NCBI GenBank assembly: GCA_007118445.1
Contig: SKRP01000066.1
Span: 1 to 5,057, forward strand
DNA length: 5,057 nucleotides
Reading direction: 5' to 3'
Source: Natronohydrobacter sp.
GTDB lineage: Bacteria; Pseudomonadota; Alphaproteobacteria; Rhodobacterales; Rhodobacteraceae
The translations under genes were made by a program, and so were the position numbers. The notes under the pieces are model-generated. The model was not told where the DNA came from. It saw nothing but the letters and a program-made list of their open reading frames with translations, and made no database searches. How positions within the stretch are numbered: position 1 is the first letter of the stretch; each line of letters begins with the position of its first letter. Positions 1-4,258 of the stretch are shown here, in pieces.

Positions 1-68
1 AGGACATCCTGACCCGGAAGGAATTTCAGCGTGGCAGGATTCGGGGTCGATTCGGTCTGAATGAACAT
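1..68 (-). CDS. NifU/Nfu-family Fe-S cluster scaffold protein, N-terminal fragment
   Basis: Read leftwards from an ATG at 68-66, the sequence gives 22 complete codons (MFIQTESTPNPATLKFLPGQ, then DV) before the window ends. This is the characteristic opening of the Nfu N-terminal domain (Nfu_N), in which the TPNP and LKFLPG blocks are strongly conserved. Full-length members are usually about 185-190 residues and end in a NifU-like domain whose CxxC motif binds a 4Fe-4S cluster for delivery to apoproteins. That catalytic part lies outside the window. The start is well supported: AGGAG lies at 81-77 on the minus strand, eight bases upstream, and a promoter-like pair lies further up. The gene is divergent from the threonine aldolase gene. 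The family call is confident despite the short fragment. The exact paralogue cannot be decided, because the C-terminal domain is not visible. Confidence 0.88.
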   Translation of the reverse strand, partial: MFIQTESTPNPATLKFLPGQDV

Positions 69-93
69 GCGCAACTCTCCTCGTGATGCTGGG

Positions 94-122
94 GATATGC
101 GCCCTGCCCCCTGCCCTGTCAA
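94..122 (-). promoter_or_regulatory. Candidate sigma-70-type promoter of the Nfu gene
   Basis: On the minus strand TTGACA (122-117) matches the -35 consensus perfectly and is preceded by C, as in the CTTGAC form common in alphaproteobacteria. After a 17-base spacer comes CATATC (99-94), a partial -10 match. Transcription would start near 87, giving a leader of about 20 bases that contains the AGGAG ribosome binding site at 81-77. The spacing and position are good but the -10 is imperfect. Confidence 0.5.
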
Positions 123-138
123 GGCGCGGTCCCTTGAC
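118..138. repeat. Perfect 7-bp inverted repeat between divergent genes
   Basis: GTCAAGG (118-124) and CCTTGAC (132-138) are perfect inverted copies separated by seven bases. The left arm contains most of the -35 of the leftward Nfu promoter. The right arm contains the TTGAC of a possible rightward -35 (TTGACT, 134-139) for the threonine aldolase gene. The simplest reading is two back-to-back -35 elements. A dimeric regulator site shared by both genes is possible but not shown. Confidence 0.4.
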
Positions 139-169
139 TTCGCACGGGTCGGGATACACCTTCGCCACC

Positions 170-1192
170 ATGTATTTTGCCTCTGACAATACTTCTGGTC
201 TGCCCGCCCCGATCCTTGACGCGATCACCCGTGCCAATGACGGCTATGTTCCGGGCTACGGGACCGACCCTTTCATGGACGCGCTGCGCGACCGCATCCG
301 CACCATATTCGAGGCCCCGGAGGCCGAAGTGATGCTGGTCACCACCGGCACGGCGGCCAATGCGCTGGCGCTGGCCACGCTTTGCCCGCCCTGGGGCGCG
401 ATCTATTGCCACGGGCTTGCGCATATCGAAGTCGATGAATGCGGCGCACCCGAGTTCTACACCGGCGGCGCGAAACTGGTGCATGTGGGCGGCGCGGATG
501 GCAAGATCGATGCGGGCGCGCTGGGCGACATGCTGGCGCGGTCCGGGCGCGGGGTGGTGCATTCGGTGCAGCCTGCAGCGCTGAGCCTGACCAATCTGAG
601 CGAATGCGGCACGCGCTATGCGGCGCAGGAGATCGCGGATCGGGCCTGGATCGCCCTTGATCACGGGCTGCGCGTGCATCTGGACGGGGCGCGCTTTGCC
701 AATGCGCTGGTGGCCGAGGGCTGCACGCCTGCGGAACTCTCCTGGCGCGCAGGTGTCGATGTGCTGGTGCTCGGGGGCACGAAATGCGGCCTGATGGGGG
801 TCGAGGCGGTGATCTTCTTCGATCCTGCGCCCTATTGGGAAGCGCAATTGCGCCGCAAGCGCGCCGGGCATCTGTGGTCGAAACACCGCTTTCTGTCGGC
901 GCAGATGCTGGCCTGGCTGGAGGACGACCTCTGGCTGGGGCTTGCCCGCCATGCCAATGCCATGGCCGCGCGGCTGGAAGCAGGGCTGGAAGGGCGGCTG
1001 ATGTTTCCGCGCGGGGGCAATATGCTGTTCGCGAGGCTGCCACGTGCCACGCATGACGCGCTGCAGGCGGCGGGCGCGCAGTATTTTCTCTGGCCCGACC
1101 ATCAGGACGACCTGGCAGAGGTCTCGGTCAGACTGGTCACAAGCTGGTCGACGCAGCCTCAGGATGTGGACCGATTCCTCGATCTTGTGTGA
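170..1192 (+). CDS. ltaE: Low-specificity L-threonine aldolase
   Basis: This 340-residue cytoplasmic enzyme depends on pyridoxal phosphate (PLP) and cleaves L-threonine or L-allo-threonine to glycine and acetaldehyde. It belongs to the beta-eliminating lyase family of fold-type I, and its length is typical. The visible landmarks are FASDNTSG at the N-terminus (substrate/PLP entry region), His85 in AHIEVDECGAPEF (expected to stack on the PLP ring), Asp172 in HLDGARF (pyridine-nitrogen partner) with Arg175, and Lys205 in LGGTKCG (Schiff-base lysine). The pattern is closer to the Pseudomonas-type enzyme than to the E. coli one. The frame is open back to a GTG at 83, but I chose the ATG at 170 because family members begin just before FASDN. 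No SD lies close to this ATG. The upstream TTGACT (134-139) would put a transcript start only a few bases before it, so a leaderless or near-leaderless message is possible. Stereospecificity between L-threonine and L-allo-threonine cannot be read from sequence. Confidence 0.93.
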   Translation: MYFASDNTSGLPAPILDAITRANDGYVPGYGTDPFMDALRDRIRTIFEAPEAEVMLVTTGTAANALALATLCPPWGAIYCHGLAHIEVDECGAPEFYTGGAKLVHVGGADGKIDAGALGDMLARSGRGVVHSVQPAALSLTNLSECGTRYAAQEIADRAWIALDHGLRVHLDGARFANALVAEGCTPAELSWRAGVDVLVLGGTKCGLMGVEAVIFFDPAPYWEAQLRRKRAGHLWSKHRFLSAQMLAWLEDDLWLGLARHANAMAARLEAGLEGRLMFPRGGNMLFARLPRATHDALQAAGAQYFLWPDHQDDLAEVSVRLVTSWSTQPQDVDRFLDLV

Positions 1193-1219
1193 TCGACACC
1201 GCCGCGTATCGCCCTGTCC

Positions 1220-1239
1220 CGGAACAATAATCAGTTCCG
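1220..1239. repeat. Small inverted repeat after the threonine aldolase gene
   Basis: CGGAAC (1220-1225) and GTTCCG (1234-1239) are perfect 6-bp arms around an eight-base AT-rich loop, 27 bases past the stop codon. A second weak pair, GCGCA (1239-1243) and TGCGC (1251-1255), follows directly. Neither is followed by a T run on either strand. An intrinsic terminator is therefore not supported, and a role as an mRNA 3' end is only possible. Confidence 0.3.
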
Positions 1240-1379
1240 CGCATGCTGGCTGCGCAGACGCATCATTGCGCCATTACTGCGCCTCAAGGCGACACTTATC
1301 CCCAGATTTCCGCGTTCAGGGTGAAATTTGGCTTTACAGACGCATTGTTTGGCCACACCATATCTTGTAAGCGCACATC

Positions 1380-1447
1380 AAGGAGCGCACCATAAAAGCG
1401 GTCATCCTCTGTGTCTTGGGGTCCAGGGCGCAGGCAACCCAAAGAGG
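1380..1447 (+). promoter_or_regulatory. Leader of the YbjN gene: orphan SD and stem that can mask the gene's SD
   Basis: A strong SD, AAGGAG (1380-1385), is followed six bases later by ATA (1392-1394), with no ATG, GTG or TTG at a usable distance. Downstream, TTGGG (1416-1420) pairs with CCCAA (1438-1442). Stacked on it, with a five-base bulge (1411-1415), CCTCT (1406-1410) pairs with AGAGG (1443-1447), which is the SD of the YbjN gene at 1453. The ten base pairs would hide that SD. All pairings were read directly from sequence; regulation is inferred. Coincidental pairing in GC-rich DNA remains possible, because each half-stem is only five bases. Confidence 0.35.
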
Positions 1448-1452
1448 CGGGA

Positions 1453-1956
1453 ATGTCAGCAGTCGAATTCTATATGTCCGGCGAAAGCCTGCATCCGATC
1501 GATATGGTCGAGACCCTGGCCGAACATCATGCCTGGGATTTCGACCGCATGAACGAGGACCAGATCGCCATGGCCGTCGAAGGGCAATGGCGCACCTATT
1601 CGGTGACGCTGGCGCTCGATCCTCATGAAAACATGCTGCGGCTTGTCTGCACTTTCGAAATGGATCCGCCGCAAGCCACGATGGCCGCACTCTATGAGAC
1701 CCTGAACCGCGCCAATGACATGGTCTGGTCGGGCGCGTTCAGCTTCTGGGACAGCCAGCGGCTGATGGTCTGGCGCTACGGGCTGCTTCTGAGCGAGGAT
1801 CAGCCTGCCGGGATCGACCAGATCGAGCGCATGATCCGCTCTGCAATTCTGGCTGCGGAGCGGTTTTACCCGGCGTTTCAGCTGGTCGCCTGGGCCGATC
1901 ACAACCCCGATGATGCGCTGCGCATGGCGCTGGCCGAGGCGGTGGGCCGCGCATGA
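1453..1956 (+). CDS. YbjN domain-containing protein
   Basis: This 167-residue soluble protein has no signal peptide or membrane segment. Its sequence fits the YbjN family, whose fold resembles type III secretion chaperones. The biochemical function of the family is unsettled; E. coli YbjN has been linked to stress and motility phenotypes. The visible family features are an N-terminal helix and strand segment (residues about 14-50, ending in WRTYSVTLALD), a LRLVCTFEM strand, the helix containing LNRAND, the strand pair AFSFWDSQRLMVWRYGLLL, and a long C-terminal helix with ERFYPAFQLVAW. The start is the ATG at 1453 with GAGG five bases upstream. A GTG at 1411 in the same frame would add 14 unrelated residues and has no close SD. 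The frame is closed by TAA at 1393. The gene lies 70 bp upstream of proC on the same strand and is probably co-transcribed with it. Confidence 0.82.
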   Translation: MSAVEFYMSGESLHPIDMVETLAEHHAWDFDRMNEDQIAMAVEGQWRTYSVTLALDPHENMLRLVCTFEMDPPQATMAALYETLNRANDMVWSGAFSFWDSQRLMVWRYGLLLSEDQPAGIDQIERMIRSAILAAERFYPAFQLVAWADHNPDDALRMALAEAVGRA

Positions 1957-1961
1957 TCGCT

Positions 1962-2021
1962 GCCCCCTCTTGACCCTTGCGGCTGCCGGGCGCATCAAAG
2001 GGTCAAGACCAATCAGGGGGC
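1962..2021 (+). promoter_or_regulatory. Two-tier inverted repeat in the proC leader that covers the proC SD
   Basis: The arms TCTTGACCCTT (1968-1978) and AAGGGTCAAGA (1998-2008) form an 11-bp perfect inverted repeat around a 19-base loop. Outside it, GCCCCCT (1962-1968) is the exact complement of AGGGGGC (2015-2021); the two arms share T1968, and a short bulge (2009-2014) lies on the right side. The right outer arm is the SD of proC (AGGGGG, 2015-2020, six bases before the ATG). A folded mRNA would therefore hide the proC SD. No T run follows, so this is not a classical terminator. The left inner arm also contains TTGACC (1970-1975), a possible -35, but the matching -10 position reads CATCAA and is poor. 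The pairing is seen; control of proC translation, or processing of the YbjN-proC message, is inferred. Confidence 0.5.
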
Positions 2022-2026
2022 TTGGC

Positions 2027-2830
2027 ATGGATCTCGACAGGATTGCCCGTGACGGCATGGTGCTTCTGGGTTGCGGCAAGATGGGCTCTGCCATGCTGGC
2101 GGGATGGCTGGCGCGCGGGGTGCCGCCGACATGTGTTCATGTGCTGGAACCAAGCCCGTCGGACTGGCTGCGCAGCACAGGGGTGCATCTGGACAGCGCC
2201 ATGCCCCCGGCCCCGGCGGTCGCGATTGTCGCGGTGAAACCGCAGATGATGGGCGATGCCCTGCCCGCGCTGCAGGCGCTGGGGAATGCAACGACGCTTT
2301 TCATCTCGATCGCTGCAGGCACGACCATGGCGCGGTTTTCCGACGCGCTTGGTGCTGAAACACCGATCATCCGCGCCATGCCCAACACGCCTGCTTCTGT
2401 GGGGGCCGGGATCACCGCATTGATCGGCAATGACCATGTGTCAGAGGATCAGATGGACCTGGCCGAAGCCCTGCTGGCCGCCGTCGGGCAGACAGTGCGG
2501 CTGCAGGACGAATCGCAGATGGATGCTGTGACCGGGCTTTCGGGCTCTGGCCCTGCCTATGTGTTCCATATGATCGAGGCCATGGCCGCAGCCGGGGTCG
2601 CGCAGGGGCTTGCGCCGGACCTCGCCATGCAACTCGCCCGCGCCACAGTCATCGGCGCAGGCCAGCTTGCCACCGGATCGACCGAGAGCGCGGAGCAGTT
2701 GCGCATCAATGTCACCAGCCCCAAGGGCACCACGGCAGCGGCGCTTGATGTGCTGATGCCCGAGCTGCCCCCGTTGATGGCGCGCGCGGTGAAGGCGGCG
2801 GCAGAGCGTTCGCGCGCATTGTCATCATGA
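2027..2830 (+). CDS. proC: Pyrroline-5-carboxylate reductase
   Basis: This cytoplasmic enzyme reduces 1-pyrroline-5-carboxylate to L-proline with NAD(P)H, the last step of proline synthesis. The 267 residues match the usual length (E. coli ProC has 269). The N-terminal Rossmann domain shows GCGKMG at 15-20, an AVKPQ block and ISIAAGTT. The RAMPNTP motif (116-122) sits near the substrate and cofactor. The C-terminal dimerisation and active-site domain carries SGSGPAY (172-178) and the family signature around VTSPKGTT (229-236), where many homologues have VTSPGGTT. I chose the ATG at 2027 for its position relative to the Rossmann strand and because AGGGGG lies six bases upstream. The frame is open further up, but those residues overlap the YbjN gene and are not ProC-like. 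The leader can fold over the SD, and the 3' end overlaps the next gene by ATGA. Confidence 0.96.
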   Translation: MDLDRIARDGMVLLGCGKMGSAMLAGWLARGVPPTCVHVLEPSPSDWLRSTGVHLDSAMPPAPAVAIVAVKPQMMGDALPALQALGNATTLFISIAAGTTMARFSDALGAETPIIRAMPNTPASVGAGITALIGNDHVSEDQMDLAEALLAAVGQTVRLQDESQMDAVTGLSGSGPAYVFHMIEAMAAAGVAQGLAPDLAMQLARATVIGAGQLATGSTESAEQLRINVTSPKGTTAAALDVLMPELPPLMARAVKAAAERSRALSS

Positions 2831-3165
2831 GCGCGATCAGCTTTGACGACTTCCTCAAGGTCGATATCCGCGCTGGTCGCGTCACCCGCGCCGAACCCTT
2901 CCCCGAAGCCCGCAAACCCGCGATCAAACTCTGGATCGATTTCGGACCAGAGATCGGCGAGAAGAAATCCTCGGCGCAGATCCCGGCGCTTTATGCCCCC
3001 GAAGCGTTGGTCGGGCGGCAGGTCATGGCGGTGGTGAATTTCCCGCCCCGCCAGATCGGACCTTTCATGTCCGAAGTGCTGGTGCTCGGGGTCACTGACG
3101 CGCAGGGCCACATTTCATTGCTGTCTCCGGATCATGACGTGCCCTCGGGCAGCCGGATGCATTAG
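2827..3165 (+). CDS. csaA: CsaA-type tRNA-binding-domain protein
   Basis: This 112-residue protein consists of a single OB-fold tRNA-binding domain, like Bacillus CsaA (about 110 residues) and E. coli YgjH. CsaA has been described as a homodimeric chaperone with secretion-related activity; the domain is shared with methionyl-tRNA synthetase extensions and Arc1p. The diagnostic blocks are KVDIRAGRV (11-19), the FPEAR..AIKLWIDFG stretch (25-40), KKSSAQI (46-52), VVNFPPRQIGPFMSEVLVLG (69-88) and SLLSPD (97-102). The start ATG overlaps the proC stop in ATGA, so translation is probably coupled to proC. There is no signal peptide. Whether it acts on RNA or on unfolded proteins in this organism cannot be told from sequence. 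The family assignment itself is very clear. Confidence 0.93.
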   Translation: MSAISFDDFLKVDIRAGRVTRAEPFPEARKPAIKLWIDFGPEIGEKKSSAQIPALYAPEALVGRQVMAVVNFPPRQIGPFMSEVLVLGVTDAQGHISLLSPDHDVPSGSRMH

Positions 3166-3177
3166 GAAAGGCGTGAC

Positions 3178-4128
3178 ATGGAACTCTATATCACCCGCCC
3201 CATGCCTGACCGTGTGCTCGACCGCGCCCGCGCCTTTTTCAATGTCACCTTGCGCGAGCAGAACACCGCGCTGAAAAAGGGCGAGATGCGCGCGGCGCTG
3301 GTGCTCTATGATGTGGTGATCCCCACGCTCGGCGATCTTTTCACGGCCGAGGTTTTTGACGGGATGGAGGATTCCCGCTGCCGCCTGCTCGCGAATTTCG
3401 GTGTCGGTTATAACCATATCGACGTCGCGGCGGCCCGTGCTGCCGGGATCGCTGTGACCAACACCCCCGGTGCAGTGACCGACGCAACGGCGGATATCGC
3501 GCTGATGTTGATGCTGATGAGCGCGCGGCGCGCGGGCGAGGGCGAGCGGCTGGTGCGCTCCGGGCACTGGACCGGCTGGCACCCGACGCAGATGCTGGGG
3601 CTGCATCTGGGCGGCAAGACCTGCGGCATTGTCGGCATGGGCCGCATCGGGCAGGCGATTGCGCGGCGGGCGCATTACGGGCTTGGGATGAAGGTGATCT
3701 ATCACAACCGCTCGGCGCGGGCGCTCGACATGCCTGCGCGGCAGGTGGGCAGTCTCGCAGAGCTGATGGCCAGCGCCGATTGCGTGGTCATTGCCGTGCC
3801 CGGCGGGCCAGAGACCCGGCATCTGGTGGGCGAGGCCGAACTCGCCGCGATGCGCCCACATGCGCGTCTGATCAACATCGCGCGCGGCGATGTGGTCGAT
3901 GAGGCCGCCCTGATCGCAGCGCTGCAGGCAGGCCGGATCGGCGGGGCCGGGCTGGATGTCTATGAATTCGAACCCGATGTGCCCGAGGCGCTCTGTGCGC
4001 TGGAAAATGTCGTGCTGCTGCCGCATCTGGGCACTGCCGCGCTGGATGTGCGCGAGGAAATGGGGCTGATGGCCGTTGAAAACGCCATCGCCTATCTGGA
4101 GGGGCGCGACCTGCAAAACCCGGTCTGA
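3178..4128 (+). CDS. D-isomer-specific 2-hydroxyacid dehydrogenase (glyoxylate/hydroxypyruvate reductase type)
   Basis: This 316-residue cytoplasmic NAD(P)H-dependent enzyme probably reduces glyoxylate to glycolate and/or hydroxypyruvate to D-glycerate. NFGVGYNHID and the NTPGAVTDATAD stretch are hallmarks of the glyoxylate reductase/D-glycerate dehydrogenase subgroup (GyaR/GhrB-like). The nucleotide-binding domain has GMGRIG (153-158). The second beta strand ends in YHNRS (175-179) with no acidic residue, a pattern usually read as preference for NADPH. The catalytic triad is visible: Arg236 in NIARGDVVDEAAL, Glu265 in YEFEPD and His283 in LLPHLGTA. The start ATG lies 12 bp after the csaA stop, with GAAAGG six bases upstream, so it is most likely in the same transcript. 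The last codons overlap a hairpin (4119-4135). Substrate is inferred from subgroup motifs; related dehydrogenases acting on other 2-oxoacids cannot be excluded. Confidence 0.9.
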   Translation: MELYITRPMPDRVLDRARAFFNVTLREQNTALKKGEMRAALVLYDVVIPTLGDLFTAEVFDGMEDSRCRLLANFGVGYNHIDVAAARAAGIAVTNTPGAVTDATADIALMLMLMSARRAGEGERLVRSGHWTGWHPTQMLGLHLGGKTCGIVGMGRIGQAIARRAHYGLGMKVIYHNRSARALDMPARQVGSLAELMASADCVVIAVPGGPETRHLVGEAELAAMRPHARLINIARGDVVDEAALIAALQAGRIGGAGLDVYEFEPDVPEALCALENVVLLPHLGTAALDVREEMGLMAVENAIAYLEGRDLQNPV

Positions 4129-4135
4129 CACCGGG
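4115..4135 (-). terminator. Candidate intrinsic terminator for the Sel1-like gene
   Basis: Read on the minus strand, a perfect 6-bp GC-rich stem (CCCGGT and ACCGGG, 4135-4130 with 4124-4119) and a five-base loop are followed directly by TTTT (4118-4115). That layout fits a short intrinsic terminator for leftward transcripts, about 120 bases past the Sel1-like stop. The T run is only four long, so efficiency may be low. On the plus strand the same stem overlaps the hydroxyacid dehydrogenase stop and lacks a T run. Confidence 0.4.
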
Positions 4136-4161
4136 CGGCAACGGCATCTGGCCGCGCCATT

Positions 4162-4187
4162 GCATGTACCGGGCCGGTATCCCATGC
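4162..4187. repeat. Bulged inverted repeat in the convergent gap
   Basis: TACCGG (4167-4172) and CCGGTA (4174-4179) flank a single G. The pairing continues outward as GCATG (4162-4166) with CATGC (4183-4187) after a three-base bulge (4180-4182), 11 pairs in all. The innermost pairs cannot close across one base in RNA, so the actual loop would be larger. No T run follows on either strand. It may protect or define mRNA 3' ends of the two converging genes; nothing in the sequence decides this. Confidence 0.4.
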
Positions 4188-4197
4188 GGCCCCCTCT

Positions 4198-4235
4198 GGC
4201 GATGCGGGTTCACCTTCGTCAGGGATCGCATCGCC
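4198..4235. repeat. Perfect 9-bp inverted repeat in the convergent gap
   Basis: GGCGATGCG (4198-4206) and CGCATCGCC (4227-4235) are exact inverted copies separated by 20 bases. It is the third potential stem in the 130-bp gap between the converging dehydrogenase and Sel1-like genes, and it lies 23 bases past the Sel1-like stop. It lacks a T run. A Rho-dependent or 3'-stabilising role is possible, as is a dispersed repeat family, which one window cannot show. Confidence 0.4.
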
Positions 4236-4258
4236 GTGCTATCGGAATGACCCGCCCG

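Larger units (their letters stand above)
1193..1452. other. 260-bp gap without a convincing gene
   Basis: No open frame here has family-like protein sequence or a good start, and I see no tRNA or other known RNA. The gap contains a small inverted repeat after the aldolase stop (1220-1239), an AT-richer stretch around 1322-1372 that probably holds the promoter of the YbjN gene, and the leader structure described separately (1380-1447). The promoter cannot be assigned firmly: TTTACA (1333-1338) is a fair -35, but no good -10 sits at the right distance. The nearest candidate, TATCTT at 1361-1366, is 22 bases away. A 9-bp direct repeat, CAGACGCAT, occurs at 1255-1263 and 1337-1345. Confidence 0.6.

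Noticed and set aside
83..169. N-terminal extension of the threonine aldolase starting at GTG 83 or ATG 86
   Set aside because: The added 29 residues are not family-like, there is no SD, and the region overlaps the divergent promoter and inverted repeat.
119..1102. Long minus-strand open frame opposite the threonine aldolase gene
   Set aside because: It is an antisense shadow of a GC-rich gene. The plus-strand product has clear family motifs and this frame has none.
1272..1283. TTATCCCCA in the 1193-1452 gap as a DnaA box or origin
   Set aside because: It is a single near-match with one mismatch. There is no cluster, AT-rich unwinding region or origin-type gene nearby.
1411..1452. GTG start giving a YbjN protein 14 residues longer
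   Set aside because: It has no SD at a proper distance and lies inside the leader stem. The ATG at 1453 has GAGG five bases upstream.
1962..2021. The proC leader repeat as a Rho-independent terminator
   Set aside because: No T run follows the stem on either strand, and it sits directly on the proC SD.
3115..4185. 356-codon minus-strand open frame opposite the dehydrogenase gene
   Set aside because: Its composition is His/Arg/Gln-rich, typical of antisense readings, with no recognisable domain. The plus strand encodes a complete dehydrogenase.
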